From Anagrus nilaparvatae (taxonomy: Eukaryota > Arthropoda > Insecta > Hymenoptera > Mymaridae), in the NCBI GenBank assembly GCA_022575985.1, contig JAKSXM010000014.1, forward strand, positions 15,562,001-15,626,000: a stretch of DNA of 64,000 bases, given 5' to 3'. The translations under genes were made by a program, and so were the position numbers. Under the pieces are notes generated by a model. The model worked only from the letters and a program-made list of their open reading frames with translations. It made no database searches and was not told the origin of the DNA. This document shows, piece by piece, positions 23,501 through 32,639 of the stretch. Within the stretch, counting starts at the first letter, position 1. Every line of letters starts with the position of its first letter.

Positions 23501-26500
23501 AGGAGCTCCTTGTAACATCAAACTAAGTCTAAGGTTCCTTGTGTCACCATCTTCATCAATAAAAGTATCAGCTGGGATTACGAAACTCAATGGTTTGCCA
23601 GCAGTAACTGGAATTTTTTTCAGTCTTTTTTCTTGCTTAGGTGCTTCGTTATATTTTACTGTTGTTGTTGTTGTTGTTGTAGTTGTAGTAGTTGTCGATG
23701 ATGGAGTAGTTTGTAAAACAGTCGTGGTAGGTTCTGAGGTAGTAGTTAAAACGGTTGTAGTAGTAATAGGTATAAATGTTGTTGGTTCTTCTGTTGTTGT
23801 AGTGGGTGCTACTGTTGTTGTAGTTGTTGACGTGGTTGATGGGGTTGTTGCTTCCGTAGTAGTTGTCGTGGAACTTATTGTTGTTGCTTCCGGAGCAGTT
23901 GAAGTTTCCGATGTTGCATTTAATAAAATCGGGAACGTAGTCGAGCTAATATCTGATATACTGCTGGTTAAATTGATAATTGGATTTTCCACCGCGGTTA
24001 AAGTTTCATTCGATAAGGCTGGAGTTGGTAAAGATGGTTCTTTAACATCTTCGCTAGCCTCTTCAGCTTCCTTATTGTCTTCCGATTCCTAATTAAAATG
24101 AAAGAAAAAATTATACTAATAGTGAATGAGCAAATCGTAGAAACTATAAGGCAAAATAATATAACTTATACTACAGCGATTTAAAATTATTAAATAAAAT
24201 TTGTTACAATAAGCCAAATTATTTGTTAAAGAAAGCAATCCACAAAGTGCAAAACATAGTTTTGAAAAAACAATATCGTAAAGAAAAATATTATATACAT
24301 GAAGATAATTATAAGATTAATGAAAAAAGAGCTGCAAAAAAGCAATGGAAAAACGAAATTTGTACAGAAACGAATGAGTTTTTTGCAGAAAGCATTAAGA
24401 AGCATTACCTCCTCTGAAGTAGCATTTACGCTTAATATAGTAGCATTAAATTCAGTCTTTTCAATCATGGGCGTTGTAATATCAATTTCGATAAAATCCA
24501 TCGATGTTGATTGTCGCATTGTTGTAGAAGATTCCACGAGAGAAATGCTCGGCACCAGCGTTTCCGGTTCAACTTCATTTTCATTTTTAATATCTTCGTC
24601 GATAATATCTTCGAAAGACGAATCTGTTATTTCATCTTCCGACGAATCAATTATTTCCTTATTCGAGGTATCAATTATTTCTTTATTTGAAAAATCAGTT
24701 GCCGTTGCATTGAATCCAGTAACAGAGGTGGCGTTAATGTACATTGATGAATTGTTATAATCACTCGACGAATTAATCGTTAAGTCAATTTCGGGCTCGA
24801 CTTCATCCGTTGTTGAACTTTGATTTAATCGAGTGTTATAAATATTAGAAGTTGACGGTTCTTCTGTAGTTGAACTGGTGGAAGGGGTGATTTCCATAGT
24901 TGCAGGAGTCGTAGTAGAAATTTCGGGAGGTATTGTTTCCGAAATTGTGGTTTCGTAAGTCTGTGAAATTGTTAGTAGTTGCAATGTATAGGAGAATATT
25001 AAATTGTTAGTCACAATTGAGAGTACATTAGAGTACTTTTAATGGAACCCTTTGTTTCCATTATTGTGAATTTATTATTATTTACAAGAACATTAGTAAA
25101 GATTATTGTTAAACTTACAGGTGGTGAAACACTCGTCGTGCTGGTACTTTCAGTGCTTGGAGTAATCGTTGGTATGGGAGTTTTAACTATTTCATTATCA
25201 GCCCCATTGATTACCCAAAAATCTTCGTCTTCTTTAATCTGACCCATTTATTAAAATTTTACAATGTTAAGATATTACTTAAATGTGCGAAAGCAAATAA
25301 AATAAAGAATCCCAAAATTTATATAAATTTTAATATAAAAGTCCCAAAACCATCGATTTTTTTTATTTGTTAAAAAGCATTGATTTAGGAGTTAATGGTT
25401 AATTTATGAGTACGGTGATGTAAGTTCTGACATATGTACACCATTTACAGTTAGAAATCGATTAAATTTTTTTTTTAATTAAAAAAATTTTTTATAAACA
25501 GTAGAATTTTAGTTAAAAATATTTATACACAAAAAACAAAACAAAAAAGAAGAAGTGAAGCAACGTAACAAGATTACTTTTGCTTACCTTGGCTTCGATT
25601 TCTCCATGATGATGTCTTCGAGGATGCTCTTCGAGATCAGTTGAGCCAGCATCTGTATTTTTAGCATGAGGAGCATCAGTGATACCCTCGCGTTCGTTGC
25701 TATCATAATCGTCGTCATATTCGTCGTCTTCGTCAAATTCGGCGTCTGGCAAACCACCACCCGAGCCGGTTTCTCTTCTATTTCTGGCTATTTCAGTTTG
25801 TTCTCTACTAACTCGCCACATGTATACCGGTAATTGCATTACTTCGGCCAATTCTCCATCTTTCGCTTGCTCAGGTATTAATTTGATCATTTCGATTTGA
25901 TGAGGCCAAAAATGTCCATCGCAACCAACCTAGGAAATAATATAATCTTAACTTCTAATCTAATATATTTCATAATTTAAAGATTCAATGAAATTGGGCC
26001 AGACACGAGAGTTCTAAATAATTTCCCTTATCAATTTAATTAGTGTTAATTAAAATACTGGATTTAAAAAATTAAATTTGAGTATAAAATTGAACATATT
26101 TTTCGATAAAATGTAACATTAAAAAAATAGTTTTAATGGTTCAAAAAAAAAAAAAAAAAAAAATAAAGGGGAAAAATGTTGTAAAATGTGAATATAAATT
26201 GAATTCGACGCTACATGAACTCACATATCTTTTGCGGAAAAAAGTCTATTTATTTATACAAAGCACAAAAATTTTATTTCTATTTGCGTATACAGAAGAA
26301 TATTTTATGGACAGTTGTTTACACGGGCGACACGGCTATAGTAACCAATATTTTTTATTTTTCTATTTAAAATGTTCAATACGTATATTTAATTCTCACC
26401 TGCCACTGAACAAGAGTTGATTGTTTTTCTCTACGTCGACCGATATTCCCAGGTCCGGAAAGCACATACGACGAATCAACATCAACGTTTTCCTTCGATA

Positions 26501-29500
26501 TTTCAGGCCGAATAGAAAACGAGCTCTGGAAAAGTAATAATAATAAAAGGTTAATCAGATTCAATTTTGCGTTGAATCTTTCAGAGTGTAAACTTTTAAT
26601 TAAAATTTTTTATTTTATTTTTTTTATGGTAAACATAAAATTATTTATTTTCCTTTTTTATTTTATCTAACTTGAAAAAATATATGGCAAATAAAATATG
26701 AACTATTATCGATTGCTCTGCTTGAATTTTCCATCAATTTTTTCAATATTTATACAGATCAGTGATCTGTTATTCATTAATAAAAATAGTAGAAAGTTGT
26801 TAAATAATTACCACATGCATTCCAAGAAATCCAGCTAGATTTTCAATAGCATTGACTTTTGAGCTTGGTTTTATGCTGTCAAACCTTGCGTCGATATAAA
26901 TAGTTAAAATTGTATGGTCTTGATCTTCTCGACATCGTTTCTAAAGAATAAATTCATTTTATTTAGAGAGTTAAAATTAAAAATTAAAAATTAAATATTA
27001 AAAGTTTAAAAAATGATGTATTTGTTGAGAAATTTCGACAAAATTTCTTCTGGGAAATTCTTCAGACACTTACATTTGTCACACACGGAAATTTAAAAAA
27101 ATCATGAAATTCAGGTAAAACTCTAGTTCAAAAACTTTTCAAAAGACTTAATCGGCTGATTTGTTTGTGATGCAGAATAGTTTTTAATATTTTAGCTTAA
27201 ACGTGAATCGATAAAAGCAAATTGTCATAAAATTTTTAGTGCACTAAGTAATTTTAATAAAATAAAAAAAAACCTATGGAATAAAGAAAAAGCTTGGAAA
27301 TATTTTTTCAAATAAAAAATATATATTGAATTTTTTTTATTAAAAAACGTAAATATACTGCGGAATTTTGAATTTTTTTTTTAGTGCAACGGTTTTATTA
27401 AAAGCTTTTTATGTGTAAATTATTAAGCTTATTTCAAAGAAGAAAAAAATTATGGAAAAAAACATCGAATTCATTTTTATGTTAAGAATATTTAAACATT
27501 TTGAAAGAATAATAATTTAAAAGCCTGAAATATAAATTTAACTTTTAATTTCAAAAAAATTTATAGAGTATCGAAATACATGTTTGATTTTCTATAGTTT
27601 GATGTTTAGCGTTTGCATTGTTCTCTTTTTATTTCTGCATTTTATCTTTTTCAATTATCATCAAGCTTTTATGTGTATTAAACTTTTCTTTGTTATTCTT
27701 TCATTGATCCACTGATCCCCTTATCTACGCTCTTTCTTTTTCATAAATCATTTCAATGTATAATAAAGAATTGTCATGTTATTTTATTATTTATTATTTT
27801 ACTTTAGCTCCTTCATTTACGGGAAATTTATTTTCTGATAAAAATACTGCTTTAATTTTGATAATCCTAAATACAACATGTGTGCATCAACTGCTTTATC
27901 GAATATTTAGCTTTGCAACCAAAAGCCTTACGATATTCCCTGAAATTTTATAAATATGGATTTTTATAATATCGAGGGTCGAAATTACACACCAGAGATC
28001 AATTTAAGCTTCAACTGAATCAACGAATTATTTATCAACACTGTAAAAAGTAACTTTCTTATATTTACAAAAAAATTAGAATATTTTCGAAAAATTAGTA
28101 AATTTTCGAAAAAAATCGTATATTTACTAAATTTAGTATATTAACAAAAAATTCGAGTATTCTCGATTTTTTTTTATGAATTCGCAAGAAAAATTTACAT
28201 TTTACAATTTTTTTTCGAAAATTTACAAAAAATAGTTGTAAATTTCTGAAAAAGTAGTTGTGAATTTACAACTTTTTTCGTAAATTCACAAAAAAAAATC
28301 GAGAATTCTACAATTTTTCGATAGTATACTAAATTTAGTAAATTTATGATTTTTATCGAATATTTACAAAATTTTTTTAAAATTCACTAATTTTTCGAAA
28401 AAATTCTATTTTTTTTGTAAATTTAAGAAAGTTACTTTTTACAGTGAATTTTTAACTAAAATGCTCATTTAAGTTTAATGCTAAGATTATTATTTTTAGA
28501 CAAAGGTTCATTTTCATTTTTTCAATGGCATTAGCTTTTTTTTTTTAATTTTTGCCAAAAAAAAATTCATGAAATAAGCATGTGATTTTTTTTTATTCTT
28601 AGATTTTTTAGAAAATTTCAACCTCTTCTCACAGCTAAATACTAATTCAGTTGAATCACAAGAGGGGGGGGGGGTGTTATTTTTTGAAAAGAGAGAAAAG
28701 GTTTTTAACCATTAGGTTTTGATTCTGGAAAATTATGGAAACATTTTTAAGTTATAAAATAATTCTCTTTTTCAGAATTCATTACCAATTTCCAGTTTAT
28801 TGCGTACATTTCTCATCTACAAGATCCCAAAAATCTAATTACTTGACCTAAAAAGGTATTAAGTAGGCTGAATCTCTTTACAATTTGTCAGATTTTCCAA
28901 AATAACCCTAAAAAGGCTTTTTTTGAAACCACGATTCTCTATCTATTTTCAAAAAATAATTTTTTAATATAGGTACGCGAGCAGCAAAATTGTTGAACAA
29001 TTAAAAACAACATTTTTATCTGAGCACGAAACTTTAGGAATTTATAAAAAAAATTCAATGGCACTAATTTATGAATAAAGTAAGTACACTGAAAAAAAAA
29101 TCCGGTTACAGATACCGAACTTTTGGTTGAGGCAGACGGAATTTTTTTTTTCTTTTTTAAATTTTCTATTCGTTTCAAGAAATTTGCAATCGTTAAAAAA
29201 AAAATCCCGCTGCCACAACCGAAATTTTTTTTCAGTTTATCGTAATGTTACCCACTTTTACATCTTTACGCTTGACGTTTTCTAATCTGTCTGGAAGAAC
29301 ATGGATAATGAAAGAGTCCTGGGCAAGATCACCACGCTTTCCAAAAGCTTTGACGTTTATACGATGTCGGCCAATGTCTTTCCGTGATGGTACACCATAA
29401 AGCGTCGAGGCTGGTTCATCCCATATTAGCCAATGTGGCAATGCCATACCGTTACCTCCTCGTACCTTAAATTAAAAATAGTATTTTTCTATTAGTTACT

Positions 29501-32500
29501 AAATTACATTTTTTTAATATTAGTTATTTTAATCTTAACAGGTTAAAAACCTCATTAAGGTATTCAACGATATTCTCTAATTTTGGCCGTAAATCAAGAA
29601 TCAATTATTTTTATAAAATTAGGGTCAAAGTACTCAAATCTTTGAAAATTTTGTTTATACGATGAATTTGATTTTAAAAATGTAAAATAAGAAAAAGAAA
29701 TTTAATGCTTCTCAGCATTTTAAGATCAAAAGAAGTTAAGCTTGAAGATGTTTACATTATGAGCTTACATTATTCACTAGAACAAAAAAAGTCTATACAG
29801 ACTTTGCTGATGTTATTCAGTTGGAAAATAAAGTTTAACTCTTGTTTTAAGAGACTTTTTAACTTATAAAACTCATTAATTCATTTTACAAATATTTTAT
29901 CAAACGATTTCATTGAAATTATGTGACACAAGTTACAACCTATTGTAAACTAAAAAAAATTTATACTGTGTTAAAGTTAAAGTACAAAAAAAATAAAGTC
30001 GATAAGAAATTTCTCAGGTTTTTTGTCTTCAAGCTATTATATTAGCAAGGAAGTTCATTACCTTTGAAACATCAAATTACATCGAATGAGTTTATTGTGT
30101 TAAAGAAACATGCCAACTTCCCTCCGTTCATACTAATGGAGTTTTTAGGTCTAGAAAACAGGGTTTTTTGGTCATTTTCAATGTAACGCTAAAACTTCGC
30201 ATGTTAACCAAAACACTTCTAGTTAGTCACATTATTTTTACCTTTTGCACGCTGTAAACTGATATTTTTTATCACTAGTTCCCTCATAGCTATAACCAAT
30301 TAACTTAATGGTAATTCTTAGTCCAAAATTACCAATTTTTAAATTGCTGCCAAATTTTTAATTTCAGAGAAAAATTTCTTTTGTAGACCTAATTTTTTTT
30401 TCAACAATTTTTTTATCAAAAAAATTCAAACTATTTTTTTTTTTAATTTGGATGCAGCATTTGTTTCTATGCAAGTACTTATATTTGAAATAATGGTTTT
30501 TACTCTCGATATCTCAAATCTGATAAATAATTTAAAAAAAATTTTTTTTCACATACAAATATAATTTTTTTCACAAGAAAAAACCAAAAAACACCAAATT
30601 TTTTTTCTCTTTGGACGTAGTACCTAATTTATTTCTATGGGAGTATTAGTTTTAAGAACTTCGTTTAATTGTAATTTTTTGGATCCGATACTTAATTTTT
30701 TCAAAATCTTTTTCTGAACATTTAAGAAAAATAAAAATTAAAAAAACTGCAATACTTTTTGATTTTTTATTGAAATTAATTTTTTTTTTTTTTTATGTAG
30801 TACATAATTTTTTTCTATGGAAGTACTAATTTTAGAAATTAAATATAACTATGCCAGCTACATAAAAAACAGACATAATTATCATAAAAGAAGATAATGT
30901 ACTAGTGTAGAAAAATCTTCTTTTTTTTATGTAAAAAACCTAATTTTTTCTATGAGATGTTAAACTAACAGTATCAAGGAAAAGATCATTCAAAGATCTT
31001 TCTTAGTTTTTCTTATGACATTATACTTTGTTAGGTAAAATAGACCAATAAGAAAATTTTGTTATTGCTAATAAGGAACCATAGTGCCAATTGTTGGGAA
31101 CGATTTACTTGTTTCATAGAGTGGCATTTAAAATTTGCTGCACAGTTTTTCGAACATATAAACTAACACACAGACATTTAATATAATCATGTTAGAGGTA
31201 TTTTTGAGAATTTTCCATTTTGGACCTGACAAGGCCAAATTATAAGGCACGATTTCGTCTATAAATAGCAAATATAGGTCGTTCGCGCCTAAAAATTTGG
31301 TTATATAGATTGTTCAGTTTATGTCGAAGATTCACATAATAAAAATAAGTCAGAAATCAATGGATCAGAAATAAGCAGTGTATCACGAGTTAGCAGGTCA
31401 AAATACATGCAACTAAAAAAACGATAAGTATTCACATTGTAAACGATACAGAAGAAAAAAAAATAGACAAAGATAGCGTAATAAAATGAAAAAAGAAAAA
31501 TAAAAGAAATTTGAAAACAGAGGTTTGAATTCCTCTGGCAAATATCCAGGAAGACGGTCAGTCACGCGGTGCATCTATAATAAGTTTAAAGCATCATCTT
31601 TCTTTTTTTCTTTTTTTCTAAAAAAAGGAAAAACTGACTATATTGTACCTGGAGACCACATTGGTTTTATTAAACAGAACAAGAGAAAAAAAATATTTAT
31701 TTTTTAAGTTAAACATAGAAAAATACTTTGTTTTGAGTTTGTATTATGCAAAAATGTTGACGTGAATAAATTTTAGTACGCCGTTTCGGGAAGATTTCTT
31801 GACAATTTGGATGTTTTTAAATTTTATGAATAGTCTTTTTTCATTTTTAATCTTCCTGTGACAGATTCCAGTTTCTAGTTTTATACTTATGTAAGACAGA
31901 ATTTTTCCCTTGCAAACTGAAATAGTTTTGTATTATACAAAATTTATAAAAGTATTTGGAACCTGGACAAAAAATAAATGGATGTAAAATGGATATAAAA
32001 ATATTCACCCAAGAATTTCATACAAATTTTTCAATAATTTAAAATTTTTTATATTTTCAATAAATTAGTTTACTTTAGGTAACCTACTTTTAACATTCTT
32101 CACTTCCAATGACCCAAGGTGAAAGGATTAACTTAGTTGAAATGGATTTTTTAAAAATATTTTCACTGAGGACATAATCGATCTACTATTTCTGAGCTTT
32201 TGAAATTGACAAAATTCGTTTTCATTACAAGTGCCTAAGGCGTTATTTAATAATCGGGGTATTTTTATAACAAAGTGTTGAAACTCACCTCATAGTAATC
32301 TATGCTTCCAGAGAATGCCTGTCTATGGATTTTAAGTTTGAAAGCGTGTCCTTCACTGGCAACGGCATCAGGCATGCCTAATAGCTTTTCAACGGGATGC
32401 CATTTTTTTGGTGATTTATAAGGACTTTTTGACTTGACCGGTGGTTGATCCGGTTGCAGTTGTTCAACATCGCTTGTTTGTACAGGCGTGCCTTCACTTA

Positions 32501-32591
32501 CGTCATCGAAAACGATGTCATCTTCTTCTAGACTTAAGCCGTCGCAAAGTGACAGAAGTAATAAGCATAATGTCAAAATTGTCAATTTCAT
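20306..32591 (-). CDS. Dg: Dystroglycan, complete coding region in 14 exons
   Basis: Transmembrane receptor that links extracellular matrix (laminin-G-type ligands bound through O-glycans) to dystrophin and the actin cytoskeleton. I joined 14 exons by hand. Every junction is GT-AG and the reading frame stays open for 1369 codons. Seen in order: hydrophobic signal peptide (1-18), cadherin-like domain (about 72-160), S6-like domain with Cys174 and Cys259 (172-300), RNRR (305-308), acidic stretch, Ser/Thr-rich mucin region (about 371-745), cadherin-like plus SEA-like module 1 (753-968), module 2 (982-1208), a transmembrane helix (about 1233-1256) followed by KRKR, and a proline-rich tail ending PPPYVPP. 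The tail motifs GIPVIF, DELD, PPLPPPEY and YQPPPPF are hallmarks of the beta-dystroglycan cytoplasmic domain. Family identity is secure. Untested points are the upstream non-coding exon(s), alternative exon use and exact 3' end. It is somewhat longer than vertebrate dystroglycan (about 895 residues) because of the mucin region and the extra module. Confidence 0.96.
20588..21256 (-). CDS. Dg: Dg coding exon 13: SEA-like domain 2, cleavage site, transmembrane helix
   Basis: Encodes residues 1073-1294 and one base of the next codon. It holds the second SEA-like domain. EGMQGSSTTIAW puts Gly1144-Ser1145 where vertebrate dystroglycan is autocleaved into alpha and beta subunits. Cys1161 and Cys1204 match the conserved beta-subunit disulphide. 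The hydrophobic stretch YVIPGVIIAAMIMLAGII, ending before YKRKR, is the membrane helix. The juxtamembrane tail has GIPVIFQDELDEKP. Acceptor ATTTTAG|GC; donor CCAG|GTAAAT. Confidence 0.97.
21346..21535 (-). CDS. Dg: Dg coding exon 12: cadherin-like domain 2
   Basis: Encodes residues 1010-1072 plus one base of codon 1073. LDGDSRNMRMSLF, SWLQFDSATQEFYGIPLD and REYQLVVKDKEG are core CADG motifs, closely matching those in exons 8-9. The acceptor is TTTTACAG|CAT; the donor is GAGG|GTGAGA, phase 1. Confidence 0.95.
21774..21840. repeat. Perfect 20-bp inverted repeat in Dg intron 11 (pre-miRNA-like hairpin)
   Basis: ACCGATTCCAGAGCTATGCA (21774-21793) is followed 27 bases later by its exact reverse complement (21821-21840). 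Inside the loop, AAGC pairs with GCTT and ACG with CGT around a TATATC tip. The fold therefore has about 27 bp in 67 nt, and either strand would fold the same way. Origin unknown: a micro-inversion duplication, a MITE core or a small RNA precursor. Confidence 0.7.
22177..22487. mobile_element. MITE-like element in Dg intron 11
   Basis: Ends are inverted copies: TATTAGTCAGACAGTTATTT on the left, and on the right the complement of TATTAGTCTAGCAGTTATTT. Both run on through TAAAAAATCGCTT. The element is about 310 bp, non-coding, between exons 12 and 11. Confidence 0.6.
22581..22823 (-). CDS. Dg: Dg coding exon 11: end of module 1 and start of cadherin-like domain 2
   Basis: Encodes residues 929-1009 (81 codons, phase 0). 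QGTGQCEE supplies Cys964, paired by analogy with Cys918 of exon 10. After a proline-rich spacer, INLPPMPRNQIDQIDFYAG begins the second CADG domain. Acceptor CTAAAG|ATT; donor GAG|GTAACT. Confidence 0.92.
22945..23106 (-). CDS. Dg: Dg coding exon 10: SEA-like domain 1
   Basis: Encodes residues 875-928 (54 codons, phase 0). AIFTWSNDSLPRVSECPQEQ is plainly paralogous to the exon 13 segment TIAWRNLTLPTNTCPEDD. At the place where exon 13 has Gly-Ser this copy has Asn-Asp, so the autoproteolysis pair seems to be missing here. Acceptor TTCAACAG|GTC; donor CGG|GTAATA. Confidence 0.93.
23178..23373 (-). CDS. Dg: Dg coding exon 9: end of cadherin-like domain 1, start of SEA-like domain 1
   Basis: Completes codon 809 and encodes through residue 874. 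PLEHDASVWTYEVVATDSDG and DELEIHV are the last strands of a CADG domain. The part from HKLTRAFNHEFSIYLKID onward begins the first SEA-like (peptidoglycan/DAG1-type) fold. Acceptor CAAACAG|GCC; donor AAG|GTTTGT, phase 0. The frame is fixed by joining to exon 8, since the exon read alone would hit a stop immediately. Confidence 0.93.
23445..24088 (-). CDS. Dg: Dg coding exon 8: Thr-rich mucin region and cadherin-like domain 1
   Basis: Encodes residues 595-808 plus two bases of codon 809. It starts with an acidic segment, then a dense Thr/Pro/Ser stretch that includes twelve consecutive Thr (726-737). A basic EKRLKK linker follows, then a cadherin-like (CADG) domain beginning IPVTAGKPLSFVIP and containing DEDGDTRNLRLSL and WLQFN..TQEVYG. 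Acceptor TTAG|GAA; donor GGATT|GTAAGA, phase 2. Confidence 0.94.
24409..24960 (-). CDS. Dg: Dg coding exon 7: mucin-like region with acidic repeats
   Basis: Encodes residues 411-594 (184 codons, phase 0 at both ends). It is rich in Ser, Thr and Asn with several N-x-S/T sequons, and contains short repeats such as DTSNKEIIDSSEDEI. O-glycosylation is inferred from composition. The acceptor TTTCACAG is preceded by ACTAAC, a good branch-point match; the donor is GAG|GTAATG. This is the likeliest exon to be alternatively spliced, since Drosophila Dg is known to make forms lacking most of the mucin region. Confidence 0.88.
25119..25238 (-). CDS. Dg: Dg coding exon 6: start of mucin-like region
   Basis: Encodes residues 371-410 (40 codons, phase 0 at both ends). 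After IKEDEDFWVINGADNEI the sequence turns into Thr/Ser/Pro-rich, mucin-like protein. The acceptor is GGGTCAG|ATT with a weak pyrimidine tract, and the donor is CCT|GTAAGT. Its symmetric phase would let it be skipped without a frame change. Confidence 0.85.
25588..25929 (-). CDS. Dg: Dg coding exon 5: end of S6-like domain, RNRR site, acidic linker
   Basis: Encodes residues 257-370 (phase 0 at both ends). VGCDGHFWPHQI continues the S6-like domain and supplies Cys259. The domain ends with PVYMWRVSRE and is followed by RNRR (305-308), a proprotein-convertase consensus placed where vertebrate alpha-dystroglycan is cut by furin. Next come a glycine patch, an acidic run (DEDDEYDDDYD) and a histidine/arginine patch (HPRRHHHGE) leading into the mucin region. 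Confidence 0.93.
26400..26525 (-). CDS. Dg: Dg coding exon 4: S6-like domain
   Basis: Encodes residues 215-256 (42 codons, phase 0 at both ends). SGPGN followed by a basic stretch and TLVQWQ matches the conserved GPGN turn and the following strand of the alpha-dystroglycan N-terminal second domain. The acceptor is TTTCCAG|AGC and the donor CAG|GTGAGA. Confidence 0.93.
26812..26940 (-). CDS. Dg: Dg coding exon 3: start of the S6-like domain
   Basis: Encodes residues 172-214 (43 codons, phase 0 at both ends). KRCREDQDHTILTIYIDA matches the beginning of the alpha-dystroglycan S6-like domain, where a Cys precedes a hydrophobic strand ending in an acidic residue plus Ala. Cys174 is a candidate disulphide partner of Cys259 in exon 5. 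The acceptor is TTTAG|AAA and the donor GTG|GTAATT. Confidence 0.92.
28039..28446. mobile_element. Palindromic CACTG element, copy 1 (complete, Dg intron 2)
   Basis: Both ends read CACTGTAAAAAGTAACTT inward and the inverted match continues along most of the 408 bp (CGAAAAATTAG, TTTACTAAATTTAGTATA, ATTCTCGATTTTTTTT). AA flanks both sides, perhaps a 2-bp target duplication. Non-autonomous; the CACTG ends recall CMC/Chapaev-type termini, which is inference. Confidence 0.7.
29097..29236. mobile_element. Small MITE next to the Dg exon 2 donor
   Basis: Left end CACTGAAAAAAAAATCCGGT; right end, inverted, ACTGAAAAAAAATTTCGGTT, with GGCAGMSGG and A/T runs on both arms. About 140 bp long, ending 20 bp from the exon 2 splice donor at 29255. 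Confidence 0.55.
29256..29465 (-). CDS. Dg: Dg coding exon 2: N-terminal cadherin-like domain
   Basis: Encodes residues 102-171 and keeps frame from exon 1. The motif LPHWLIWDEPASTLYGVP is the strand pair typical of dystroglycan-type cadherin (CADG) domains, and the exon ends after the HVLPDR strand. Acceptor TTTAAG|GT; donor AAA|GTGGGT, phase 0. A nearby alternative donor (G|GTAAC) would shift exon 3 into a frame with a stop, so I rejected it. A small repeat begins about 20 bp inside the following intron. Confidence 0.93.
30090..30330. repeat. Dispersed repeat, copy 2 (Dg intron 1)
   Basis: Diverged copy of 14000-14240: CTTCCCTCCGTTCATACTAA, TGTAACGCTAAAACTTCGCA and ACCAAAACACTTCTAGTTAG occur in the same order. 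Confidence 0.5.
30380..31110 (-). mobile_element. Tandem-repeat element, copy 4 (Dg intron 1)
   Basis: Reverse-oriented relative of 4805-6540. It carries the degenerate subunits (TTTGGACGTAGTACCTAATT, TACTCTCGATATCTCAAATC) and the conserved terminus GCTAATAAGGAACCATAGTG followed by CCAATT. Non-coding. Confidence 0.55.
32289..32591 (-). CDS. Dg: Dg coding exon 1: signal peptide and start of N-terminal domain
   Basis: Encodes residues 1-101. The start ATG is followed by a leucine-rich hydrophobic core (TILTLCLLLLSLC), a typical cleavable signal peptide, then an acidic linker and a basic segment (KSPYKSPKKWHP). The first strands of the N-terminal cadherin-like fold follow. The donor reads TATGAG|GTGAGT, phase 0. 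Confidence 0.93.
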
Positions 32592-32638
32592 TTTGCGCGA
32601 GCAGCGACCGTTCCTTATCTAATCATGCTTTGGTTTAC
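32592..32638 (-). other. Dg: Dg 5' untranslated part of the first coding exon
   Basis: Just upstream of the Dg start codon the minus strand shows a pyrimidine tract ending in TTTTCAG, so this exon begins at an acceptor and at least one non-coding exon lies further upstream. The short leader contains its own ATG (32624-32626) followed two codons later by TAA (32615-32617), a minimal upstream ORF. The first non-coding exon and promoter were not identified. Confidence 0.7.
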
Positions 32639-32639
32639 C

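Noticed and set aside
23541..24092. 183-codon plus-strand frame rich in valine
   Set aside because: Antisense of the threonine-rich Dg exon 8; repeated ACN codons read as GTN/NGT on the other strand.
24299..24760. 153-codon plus-strand frame
   Set aside because: Antisense shadow of Dg exon 7.
29232..29255. Read-through of Dg exon 2 to a stop (VGNITIN)
   Set aside because: Beyond the donor the frame enters intron and MITE sequence, and joining AAA|GTGGGT to exon 3 keeps the conserved S6-like domain in frame.
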